Below, piece after piece: positions 1 through 5,525 of a stretch of 20,757 bases of DNA. The position numbers were made by a program, and so were the translations under genes. Within the stretch, counting starts at the first letter, position 1; the number at the start of each line of letters is the position of its first letter. The stretch lies in the IMG/VR virus record IMGVR_UViG_3300042390_001180, positions 1 through 20,757 of that record; one strand, 5' to 3'. Source of the DNA: a virus. The notes beneath the pieces were generated by a model. It did not search any database, was not told the origin of the DNA, and saw nothing but the letters and a program-made list of their open reading frames with translations.

Positions 1-2486
1 TTGACTACACTGTCATGATGTTGGGGGTTGGTAATGGCATCTTCCATTTCTTCCACAGTGTTCCAAAAGTTCTGAACAATGACTGAATCAGATTTAAGGA
101 TTTTGTCGCGGTTTTGAGCCATTGCCAGTAATTCGGCATGCACCTGTTTCTGAATCTGTTCCGGTACTTCAATCACGTGTTGGCACATTGCATCGAATAG
201 CGCCATCAGTTGGGCATGGTTATGCACCACACGTGAACTTTGGATGTTGTGCTGTTCCTGGTGCAGGAATACATCGTGCTTTTGCAAATTTAAGTTATAG
301 GATTCCAGTACTGCTTTTTCTTTATTGAGACATTGCAAAATAAATTGGCTGACATGTTCATGCTCATATTTGCCCAATCTACGTGATGCATAAAGACTGT
401 TTTTAGTCAGTTGATCTTTAACAAACCCCACATGAACAATACGCCCCATGATTGCTTCAGATGCTAAAACCGGTGCATTTTGACTGATGACTAAAGTTCC
501 CATAAACGGTGGTTCATAGGTTTCATTACCGCCATTTTTTACGCCTTGAGCACCGAGTGAACCACCGTCATACAAGGTTTTGCACATATCCCAGTTAAAC
601 TGCTTAGATGCACTTTCACCTTGACGATCCGATTCAATCAAAATTACTGGCAAGTTTGATACTTGTCTAAAAGTACGTGTTAAACCGGCTTTTGATGTTT
701 TGGTTGGATCGACCCCTTCGTAATTAATACGACCAAAAAGTTTCCATAAAAATTGTAAAAGTGTGGATTTACCTGTACCCGGTTCACCAACGATTTCTAC
801 AAAGGGAAAGGATTTATGTGTTTTACGAATTTGCTGTGCATACAGGCTGCCGAAAAATGTTGTAAGCGCGATAAGCCCTTTTATTCCATATGCTTCAATT
901 AAGTCCTTGCTCCATGCATTTTGGTATTCAGCCTGATTTGCATTGATATCTAGGGTAAATGGTGCACGACTTTTTAAATTGATGTTCTTAGGTAATTCAA
1001 AATAGTCTTCATTGTTCATTTTGAACTGTTTACCATTCTGGTATGCCAATTCACCCAAAACATAAGTTTTCAGTTCGTTGTGATAGCCCACATAGTTAAT
1101 GAGTTGGACACGTTTAATGTCCTCAATCCATCTTTCTAATAAACGGTCGAGCTGTGTTCCACTCCCGGTGTAAACCACACCCGGTGCAACTGCTAGTAAG
1201 CGTTTTTTAAATTCTGATGCTGCAGCAAGTTGTGAACCGGTAAAGGTGTTTTTTACTGAATTCTGATTGCGTGGAAAGTCGATATTGAAGTAATACCAAG
1301 CTTCGTCGGTTTCATCACTGTACTGGTAATACAAAGCTGTCGGTTTACAGTTCACAATTTTGGTGACGTTGGCTGCTGCATGTAATGCTTTATCACGACG
1401 ATCTGCCAATGCCTTTTCTTTTTCATCTTCTAACCAATCTTCATTTTTATCTTCAAAATTGATGTCCTTCATGTACTCGTCGTACTTATCGTTATCTAAT
1501 TTGAACCAATAAACCTGATTGTTAAAATCGAAAGGAAAAGTTTTATTGCCACTGCGCTTGTAGATAAGTATTGCTTTATCCACAGGTTTTTCTGCAATGA
1601 GTAATGCACCATAGTATTTATATGTTTCAAGATCGGTAAATTTTAGGCGATCCTGTTTATAAAGATCATTCCAGTCAGTTTTACGTCCTGAAGATGGTGG
1701 CAGTGCAGCTTCACATTCAAAACCGTCAGCAATTGCCCTTTCGATATTCTTAAAAATACCGTCGTACCCAGATTTGTCATTGTCAAATGCCCAGATCAGC
1801 TTTGGTAAAGTTAGATCACCACGTTCTGCACATTTCTGTTTAATATGATTTAAAAATATAGAAGGGTAATAAACTGAAGATAGGCAACTAAAACTGGTAA
1901 TGCCTGATAACCATAAGGCAATGGTGTCGAATATACCTTCAGTAATCCAAATTTCTTTAGATTCGATATAGTTGGTATTTGGTGTAAGCCAAGAATGCCC
2001 TTGTGATTTCCAGCCTTTTTTGTACGTTGTTTTAGGTAAAACACCCTGTTCATCTAAAATACGTTGCCACCAACCATGATTACCTTCTTCATCTGTAATG
2101 GGAAAGCGCAAGGTAATAGATCCGACTTGCGTGTCGTAATCTTTATGATATTCCTGTGAATAAAGACCTTTGAGCTGGTCGATCGGTAAACCGCGACCTT
2201 CAACTAAATAGGCATCCACAGTTTTTGTTGGGTTTTCAGCTGTTGGCGTGAATCGTTTTTCCCATTTTTCAAATAAATCTGGGTAAAGGTCACGAATATA
2301 TGTGGGAGTCCCACATTTATTGCTGCGTGGACAGTGAATCACCCATGGTGATTCAAAACTCGTCCACGCTTCTTTTTGGGAACACGTTGGACATTTCCCC
2401 AAACGTAATTTATCGCCACGTTCTTTAAATTCAAACTCTTGTTTTAAGCGTTCGACCACTAATATCTGAGTTTCTGGGAACATCAT
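1..2486 (-). CDS. Phage Toprim primase / P-loop helicase (partial, C-terminus beyond the left edge)
   Basis: The reading frame stays open from a double ATG at 2486/2483 to the window edge, giving 828 codons. An upstream AAGG serves the start. Seen: a zinc-ribbon-like N-terminus (CPTC at 32-35, further Cys at 52 and 58); a Toprim fold with EGIFD near 183-187, FDNDKSG near 234-240 and DWND near 271-274; then a Walker A loop GEPGTGKST at 567-575 and a hydrophobic strand ending ESD as probable Walker B. Zinc finger, Toprim and ATPase in one chain is the layout of phage primase-helicases that start replication on phage DNA. P2 itself uses a rolling-circle protein, so this replication module is not P2-like. 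It is the last visible gene of a leftward operon following three small RHH-like genes, 14 bp after the nearest. The family is clear; the exact subfamily is not. Confidence 0.9.
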   Translation of the reverse strand, partial: MMFPETQILVVERLKQEFEFKERGDKLRLGKCPTCSQKEAWTSFESPWVIHCPRSNKCGTPTYIRDLYPDLFEKWEKRFTPTAENPTKTVDAYLVEGRGLPIDQLKGLYSQEYHKDYDTQVGSITLRFPITDEEGNHGWWQRILDEQGVLPKTTYKKGWKSQGHSWLTPNTNYIESKEIWITEGIFDTIALWLSGITSFSCLSSVYYPSIFLNHIKQKCAERGDLTLPKLIWAFDNDKSGYDGIFKNIERAIADGFECEAALPPSSGRKTDWNDLYKQDRLKFTDLETYKYYGALLIAEKPVDKAILIYKRSGNKTFPFDFNNQVYWFKLDNDKYDEYMKDINFEDKNEDWLEDEKEKALADRRDKALHAAANVTKIVNCKPTALYYQYSDETDEAWYYFNIDFPRNQNSVKNTFTGSQLAAASEFKKRLLAVAPGVVYTGSGTQLDRLLERWIEDIKRVQLINYVGYHNELKTYVLGELAYQNGKQFKMNNEDYFELPKNINLKSRAPFTLDINANQAEYQNAWSKDLIEAYGIKGLIALTTFFGSLYAQQIRKTHKSFPFVEIVGEPGTGKSTLLQFLWKLFGRINYEGVDPTKTSKAGLTRTFRQVSNLPVILIESDRQGESASKQFNWDMCKTLYDGGSLGAQGVKNGGNETYEPPFMGTLVISQNAPVLASEAIMGRIVHVGFVKDQLTKNSLYASRRLGKYEHEHVSQFILQCLNKEKAVLESYNLNLQKHDVFLHQEQHNIQSSRVVHNHAQLMALFDAMCQHVIEVPEQIQKQVHAELLAMAQNRDKILKSDSVIVQNFWNTVEEMEDAITNPQHHDSVV

Positions 2487-2500
2487 TAAAATAAACTGCC

Positions 2501-2686
2501 TTAGAAAAAGTGTCGTTTTGACTTTGATTTAAGTTCTTGTCCGACGAGTTTTAGAAGTCGCTCTTTCAAACGTGCACTAAGTAGATACTCAATGGTTTCT
2601 TCGTCTGTTTCGAAACCCATTAAATGTTTTACATCTTTGATGACCTCAAGTTCTTGGTCACTGAAAAGCACGGGTTGAATTGGCAT
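2501..2686 (-). CDS. Small RHH-like hypothetical protein (61 aa)
   Basis: This short gene has a strong ribosome site (AAAGGAGCTGAAC before ATG) and lies 11 bp after the previous gene and 14 bp before the primase, so it is co-transcribed and very likely translated. The protein has one possible beta strand (QPVLF) followed by two helices, the second rich in Leu and Arg (EETIEYLLSARLKERLLKL), then a basic tail. This is compatible with a ribbon-helix-helix fold but has no diagnostic signature. I do not recognise the family. A DNA-binding or replication-accessory role is inferred from position. Confidence 0.7.
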   Translation of the reverse strand: MPIQPVLFSDQELEVIKDVKHLMGFETDEETIEYLLSARLKERLLKLVGQELKSKSKRHFF

Positions 2687-2697
2687 GTTCAGCTCCT

Positions 2698-2916
2698 TTA
2701 GAGGTGGTCTAAAACGCCTTTCTGAAAGCCTTCATTTTGATATTGTTCAACAGGTTCTTCGTTGACCAGTTCAAAAGCTTGCTTCATTGCCATTTGACGA
2801 AGAAGTATGCCGACTGGAATACCTGTCATTTTTGACAGTACCGTGAACAGATCTAATTCATCATTTGTCAGATTGACGTTTTTTCGATTGGTACGTTTCG
2901 GATTGATCAAAGACAT
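2698..2916 (-). CDS. Small RHH-like hypothetical protein (72 aa)
   Basis: The start is supported by ATAGGAGCTGACA before ATG, almost the same initiation sequence as the next gene downstream. The N-terminus is basic (KRTNRKN), then a short strand (NVNLT) and two helices (NDELDLFTVLSKMTG, VGILLRQMAMKQAFEL), which fits a ribbon-helix-helix DNA-binding dimer. It sits 13 bp after the 63-aa RHH gene in the leftward early operon. The target is unknown; regulation of early phage genes or plasmid-like copy control are both possible. The acidic C-terminal tail after residue 52 has no recognisable motif. Confidence 0.7.
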   Translation of the reverse strand: MSLINPKRTNRKNVNLTNDELDLFTVLSKMTGIPVGILLRQMAMKQAFELVNEEPVEQYQNEGFQKGVLDHL

Positions 2917-2929
2917 TGTCAGCTCCTAT

Positions 2930-3121
2930 TTATTTGCTGTTATTTGTTTTTCCTTGGAAATATGTTTGCGCGATCAGGCTTGAACGGCTCATATCTGTTT
3001 TTTCCGCCTTTTTATCGAGTGCATCGACTTCATCTTTAGGTAGATAAACAGTGCAGCGCACACGTCCACCGGGCATTTTTTTAGATCGCAAACGATTAGG
3101 TGGTGAAATTGGTGTAGTCAT
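2930..3121 (-). CDS. Arc/CopG-type ribbon-helix-helix protein (63 aa)
   Basis: This is the first gene of the leftward early operon. Residues 20-27 (RVRCTVYL) form the DNA-contacting beta strand, followed by PKDEVDALDKKAEKT and MSRSSLIAQTYFQ as the two helices, a good match to the Arc/CopG/MetJ fold. The N-terminus is basic and proline-rich. The start ATG at 3121 has no good Shine-Dalgarno sequence, and the leader is short because the promoter and operator lie only about 15-65 bp upstream. By position it could be a Cro-like or Arc-like partner of the divergent repressor. The fold is fairly sure; the role is inferred. Confidence 0.75.
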   Translation of the reverse strand: MTTPISPPNRLRSKKMPGGRVRCTVYLPKDEVDALDKKAEKTDMSRSSLIAQTYFQGKTNNSK

Positions 3122-3134
3122 AAAGTATTCTACG

Positions 3135-3165
3135 GCTATAGTGATGTGCTAAGGCTCACTATAGC
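3135..3165. promoter_or_regulatory. Operator: perfect 10-bp inverted repeat between the divergent genes
   Basis: GCTATAGTGA (3135-3144) and TCACTATAGC (3156-3165) are exact inverted copies around an 11-bp spacer. The right half overlaps the -10 box of the leftward early promoter. This is the expected layout for a phage repressor blocking the early operon, with the repressor gene immediately to the right. Binding by the 3204-3554 product is inferred. Confidence 0.75.
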
Positions 3166-3185
3166 ATAAATATTTAGTCTTACAA
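3158..3185 (-). promoter_or_regulatory. Leftward early promoter
   Basis: On the minus strand, TTGTAA (3185-3180) is followed after 16 nt by TATAGT (3163-3158), preceded by TGC as an extended -10. It would drive the three RHH-like genes and the primase. The -10 box lies inside one operator arm, so repressor binding would occlude it. Confidence 0.6.
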
Positions 3186-3203
3186 TATTTAAAGGTGAAA
3201 TAT

Positions 3204-3554
3204 ATGTCCGATATTGCTATGGATATGGCACAAGAAATATCTACGCGGTTTAAGGAAGAGCTTGACCGTAATGGATTGAAGGCTAAATCTTTGAGCCGGG
3301 ACATTGATGCGCATGAAAATACGCTGGGCAATTACGTGCGAAATAAAGTGCCAGACCAATGGGTTTATTTGGCTAAATTGCATGAACAAGGCATAGATAT
3401 ACGCTATGTGCTTTTAGGAATAGATCCAGACTTTAATGGGCTGACCAGTGAAGAAAGTTTACTGTTGAAAGCTTATAGACAGCTTGGCCCTGAAGCGCAA
3501 AGTGCGTTATTAGGTTTAAGCACGGTATATGCGAAAGACATGGAAAATAAGTAA
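3204..3554 (+). CDS. Phage repressor-like helix-turn-helix protein (116 aa)
   Basis: I place the start at ATG 3204 because AAAGGTGA at 3191-3198 is a well-spaced ribosome site; the in-frame GTG at 3195 lies inside that site. Residues about 10-55 (helices around ISTRFKEELDRN, KAKSLSRDID and ENTLGNYVRN) look like an XRE-type helix-turn-helix. The middle (DQWVYLAKLHEQGIDIRYVLLG) resembles the region following the HTH in small phage repressors. The C-terminus (LTSEESLLLKAYRQLGPEAQSAL) is a short helical tail, with no LexA-type peptidase domain, so induction by RecA cleavage is not expected. It stands alone, divergent from the early operon and flanked by an operator and a terminator, the classical position of an immunity repressor. 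Confidence 0.75.
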   Translation: MSDIAMDMAQEISTRFKEELDRNGLKAKSLSRDIDAHENTLGNYVRNKVPDQWVYLAKLHEQGIDIRYVLLGIDPDFNGLTSEESLLLKAYRQLGPEAQSALLGLSTVYAKDMENK

Positions 3555-3570
3555 TGCAAAAGTGCAAAAA

Positions 3571-3596
3571 AGCCCGCTTTGCAACGGGCTTTTTGA
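3571..3596. terminator. Bidirectional intrinsic terminator after the repressor
   Basis: AGCCCG (3571-3576) and CGGGCT (3585-3590) form a GC-rich 6-bp stem with an 8-nt loop, followed by five T on the plus strand and preceded by six A, which give U on the minus strand. It separates the converging repressor gene and the 186-aa gene and can serve both. Confidence 0.85.
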
Positions 3597-4157
3597 TTAT
3601 TCCTCTAGTTTAGTCTGAACTTGGGTCAGCTTATGTTCTAAATCCATCAGTTGATAAATTAAGTCATTGGTTTGATAAGTGACATCTTTTTGCTTTACTG
3701 CTGTCTCTAAAGATTGTCGCCAAATACGCAGTGTACTTAGTGAACAGTCGAGTAATAGTTCTGCTTGATCTTGTGAAATTTCCATTATTTCCCCCTGGGC
3801 AATTTGATTTAATTGAAATTGCCAAACACGGATTTCCGCGTTGTTCCAGATAGGGCTGGAAATGGTATGTTCTCCATTGAACTTAGGATAGATCAGGTCT
3901 GAAAGCGACTCTTTTAGTATCTCTATATCCAATTTTTTGTTCGATTGCTCACTTTTTGCGAACTCATTGAGTAAGTCATTAATTTGGTCTGGACTAATGG
4001 ATAAATGCCCTTTTGCGGTGTCGTGGTTAAATGAAAACTGCGCTTGAACACAGCGATCGACAATTTCAAATAACTGTTTACACAACAATTGGCTTTTTTC
4101 TGTTTTGGCCTGTACCCGGTCTGCAATAGGTACATAGGGAATAATATTGTCGTTCAT
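3597..4157 (-). CDS. Unknown 186-aa protein, candidate antirepressor-position gene
   Basis: The start ATG at 4157 has a GGAAGTAAG ribosome site and overlaps the stop of an upstream reading frame as ATGA, so translation is probably coupled. I do not recognise the family. Residues about 127-148 (ISQDQAELLLDCSLSTLRIW) read like a helix-turn-helix, and residues 160-186 form a heptad-like helix that may mediate dimer formation. The rest is helical and acidic with no export signal. It is the last gene of the leftward C4-RNA transcript and stops at the shared terminator with the repressor. By analogy with P1, where C4 RNA silences icd and the coupled ant gene, an anti-immunity or lytic-switch role is plausible, but there is no visible similarity to P1 Ant. 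Confidence 0.75.
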   Translation of the reverse strand: MNDNIIPYVPIADRVQAKTEKSQLLCKQLFEIVDRCVQAQFSFNHDTAKGHLSISPDQINDLLNEFAKSEQSNKKLDIEILKESLSDLIYPKFNGEHTISSPIWNNAEIRVWQFQLNQIAQGEIMEISQDQAELLLDCSLSTLRIWRQSLETAVKQKDVTYQTNDLIYQLMDLEHKLTQVQTKLEE

Positions 4158-4402
4158 AATCTTACTTCCCTAAAAAAATAGAAAAAGTAAGTACCACACC
4201 GAATAAAAAGGTGAATGACTGAAAAATATTTGCAAGAAGCTTTGCGGATTTTTGCTTTTTTTGGCGCTGGAGATATGCATCTAAGTCGTAAATTGGGGTG
4301 TGCTCTATGATTTGAGCATGATTTGAATGTACGTGTGCGCGGGCTTGAATCTGTCTTTTCATGACTTTTACTCTGATAAGTTTTTTGCAAACCTACCGCC
4401 AT
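4154..4402 (-). other. Overlapping leader reading frame under C4 control
   Basis: An ATG at 4402 with AGGA 5 nt upstream opens an 82-codon frame whose TGA stop (4156-4154) overlaps the start of the 186-aa gene as ATGA. It contains the 66-aa membrane protein gene in another frame. The product is Ser, Arg and Pro rich and does not look selected as a protein. The frame may matter as a ribosome delivery path, since it is the one whose Shine-Dalgarno sequence is complementary to the C4-type RNA. GTG at 4405 is an alternative start. Confidence 0.35.
4162..4362 (-). CDS. Small single-pass membrane protein (66 aa)
   Basis: The protein has a basic, His-rich N-terminal half (MKRQIQARAHVHSNHAQ), a lysine-rich stretch (RQKKQKSAK) and one transmembrane helix at about residues 46-64 (FQSFTFLFGVVLTFSIFLG). 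The positive charge before the helix suggests N-in topology. It ends 4 bp before the 186-aa gene. GAG lies 8 nt before its ATG, a weak ribosome site. A second frame (4402-4154) runs through the same DNA, but its Ser/Arg/Pro-rich product looks like an off-frame shadow, so I prefer this one. The position matches P1 icd, a small inhibitor of cell division under C4 control; the function here is unproven. Confidence 0.6.
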   Translation of the reverse strand: MKRQIQARAHVHSNHAQIIEHTPIYDLDAYLQRQKKQKSAKLLANIFQSFTFLFGVVLTFSIFLGK

Positions 4403-4427
4403 CACTTTCCTAGAATGATGGTGGCAG
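4393..4427 (-). promoter_or_regulatory. Start-site hairpin targeted by the C4-type RNA
   Basis: On the minus strand, 4427-4416 pairs with 4404-4393 in a 12-bp stem with one A-C mismatch and one G-U pair. The start codon of the leader frame lies in the stem, and the Shine-Dalgarno AGGAAAG lies in the 11-nt loop (4415-4405). Eight loop bases, CUAGGAAA (4413-4406), are perfectly complementary to UUUCCUAG at 4446-4439 in the RNA upstream. Confidence 0.6.
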
Positions 4428-4495
4428 ACCGAACAAGGCTAGGAAAACCGTATCAGAGAACGGCCAGCGCGAAGCTGCCCTGCCCGATCTGCCAT
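4420..4495 (-). ncRNA. C4-type phage antisense RNA
   Basis: On the minus strand a 7-bp closing stem, UGGCAGA (4494-4488) with UCUGCCA (4428-4422), encloses two hairpins. One is CAGC/GCUG with loop 4473-4469, extended by two G-C pairs past a mismatch; the other is CCGU/ACGG (4463-4460 with 4451-4448). A single-stranded segment UUUUCCUAGCCUUGUUC follows. This closed multibranch shape, about 75 nt, with an unpaired anti-Shine-Dalgarno segment and a complementary target just downstream on the same transcript, matches the known logic of the P1/P7 C4 RNAs and relatives in proteobacterial phages. A promoter ends exactly at its 5' end. Strand choice rests on that promoter and on the target hairpin; the family name is from memory, not a covariance-model search. 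Confidence 0.65.
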
Positions 4496-4499
4496 AACG

Positions 4500-4527
4500 A
4501 GTATAGCTGATTAGACATTTTAGGCAA
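4500..4527 (-). promoter_or_regulatory. Promoter of the C4-type RNA
   Basis: TTGCCT (4527-4522), a 16-nt spacer and TATACT (4505-4500) on the minus strand place the transcript start near 4494, the first base of the closing stem of the RNA. The -35 box overlaps the A-tract of the neighbouring terminator. Confidence 0.65.
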
Positions 4528-4558
4528 AAAAAAACCGCTGCGAGCGGATATTTTTTGC
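4524..4558. terminator. Bidirectional intrinsic terminator upstream of the C4 promoter
   Basis: CCGCT (4535-4539) and AGCGG (4543-4547) form a stem around GCG, flanked by nine A on the left and six T on the right. The outer GCAAAAAA and TTTTTTGC can also pair. It probably insulates the C4 promoter from leftward readthrough and ends any rightward transcript. Confidence 0.75.
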
Positions 4559-4562
4559 TCTC

Positions 4563-4616
4563 TGATATATTTAACAAGTTTCCTAGGCTTGTACGTAGAT
4601 TTTGCTACGTTTTTTT
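4563..4616 (+). ncRNA. Possible mini-RNA carrying the same seed as the C4-type RNA
   Basis: A plus-strand extended -10 (TGATATATT, 4563-4571) is followed by TTTCCTAGGCTTGT (4579-4592). That segment differs by one base from the anti-Shine-Dalgarno segment of the C4-type RNA. A clean terminator hairpin follows: ACGTAG (4593-4598), CTACGT (4605-4610) and seven T. No coding frame ends here, so the terminator needs another explanation. ACAAG and CTTGT (4574-4578, 4588-4592) can also form a stem displaying the seed in a loop, which read on the minus strand would be a decoy for C4. No -35 box is visible. Speculative. Confidence 0.3.
4593..4616 (+). terminator. Intrinsic terminator
   Basis: A perfect 6-bp stem ACGTAG/CTACGT with loop ATTTTG is followed by a run of seven T (4610-4616). 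It lies upstream of the lipoprotein gene and downstream of no plus-strand gene, so it either isolates the cargo operon or ends a small RNA. Confidence 0.7.
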
Positions 4617-4680
4617 ATATTGCCGATAGTGTGCTGGTATGTCAAGATAGTGAGGTACTATTTTTTATAAAACATTCATT

Positions 4681-5262
4681 ATGAAAAGAATATGCTTAGG
4701 ATTATTTTGCACACTTAGTGTTTTAGGCTGTTCCAATCAAAATCAAAAGTCTACTGATATTGCGTCAAATCCTAAAAGTGAAACTGCACAAAATGAATAT
4801 AAAAATTTAGGTGTTTCTATTGAAGATTTTAAAACCAATTTTAATAAAGAAGCTGAAGCTCTAAATGCACCATTAATTAAAGCTTTTGATCTTGAAGATA
4901 ATAAAAAAGATTTTTCAACAAAGTTACCCAGTCATTTAAAAATTTTGGGTTCTATTGATTCTTCCGGAAATATTGATCGTTTGGTTATTGGATTAGATGT
5001 TTCAAGTATTCCACGAGATCAAGTTGCAGATCACTCTATGATGCTTGGCGGTTTAGCTATCACAGCATTTAAAGCTGTTGATAAAAATAAAATTAATGAA
5101 AAACGTGATGATAGTGTTCAAGACTCCCTTGAAGCATTATTTTCTGATCCAAAAACCTTAGAGGAATTTAATTCCAAAATTAATTTTTATGATCAATACA
5201 AGTTTAGTGCGTCCAGTGACCCAGAGCTTGGGGCAATTATATTAAGTATGGAACCTAAATAA
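4681..5262 (+). CDS. Outer-membrane-type lipoprotein (193 aa), cargo gene
   Basis: The N-terminus is a lipoprotein signal: MKR, a hydrophobic stretch, then VLGC with the acylated Cys at residue 17 and Ser at +2, which predicts outer-membrane sorting. The mature protein is hydrophilic, acidic and asparagine/lysine rich, with no motif I recognise. The start has no clear ribosome site. It begins the AT-rich rightward cargo block, 24 bp before an exported Excalibur protein. Phage-borne lipoproteins often act in superinfection exclusion or lysogenic conversion by masking receptors; that role here is inference from location and export only. Confidence 0.8.
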   Translation: MKRICLGLFCTLSVLGCSNQNQKSTDIASNPKSETAQNEYKNLGVSIEDFKTNFNKEAEALNAPLIKAFDLEDNKKDFSTKLPSHLKILGSIDSSGNIDRLVIGLDVSSIPRDQVADHSMMLGGLAITAFKAVDKNKINEKRDDSVQDSLEALFSDPKTLEEFNSKINFYDQYKFSASSDPELGAIILSMEPK

Positions 5263-5286
5263 TCAATCTAAAATTTTGAGATAGAA

Positions 5287-5502
5287 ATGAAAAACCTAAT
5301 TTTAACTCTTGTGCTTGCACTAAGTGTCCCATCAATGGCCTTCGCCAAATATTGCAAAGACTTTAAAACCCATCAAGAAGCGCAAGCCTATTTTAATGCT
5401 AAAAAACCCGGATATAAACCTTTAGATCGGGATAAGGATGGCAGTGCTTGTGACTGTTTACCTGGTGGAAATGGTAAGAAGTGCCCTAAGAGTAAAAGAT
5501 AA
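5287..5502 (+). CDS. Exported Excalibur calcium-binding domain protein (71 aa)
   Basis: Residues 1-20 form a Sec signal peptide ending AFA. The mature part is a single Excalibur domain: Cys23, an amphipathic helix, then the Ca-binding loop D47-R-D-K-D-G-S-A-C55. The short Cys/Gly/Lys-rich tail ends in CPKSKR. The Asp triad matches the DxDxDGxxC core of the family, found alone or on the ends of secreted nucleases and envelope proteins. Cys23 and Cys55 probably form a disulfide. A weak GAGATAGAA lies before the ATG. A nuclease domain is absent, so a structural or ion-binding envelope role is likelier. It is downstream of the lipoprotein and probably co-transcribed. Confidence 0.85.
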   Translation: MKNLILTLVLALSVPSMAFAKYCKDFKTHQEAQAYFNAKKPGYKPLDRDKDGSACDCLPGGNGKKCPKSKR

Positions 5503-5525
5503 GTAATACCAAGGAAATCTAATAT

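Noticed and set aside
122-328. Plus-strand ORF of 68 codons
   Set aside because: Lies wholly antisense to the primase-helicase, whose frame is open with clear motifs; it looks like a shadow.
3195-3203. GTG start for the repressor three codons upstream
   Set aside because: The GTG is inside the AAAGGTGA ribosome site that serves ATG 3204.
4420-4495. Plus-strand reading of the C4-like structure
   Set aside because: The fold is nearly symmetric, but the promoter at 4527-4500 and the ribosome-site target are on the minus strand, and no comparable plus-strand promoter was found.
4617-4680. Promoter for the lipoprotein operon
   Set aside because: TACTAT near 4657 could be a -10, but no convincing -35 box at proper distance was found, so it is not listed.
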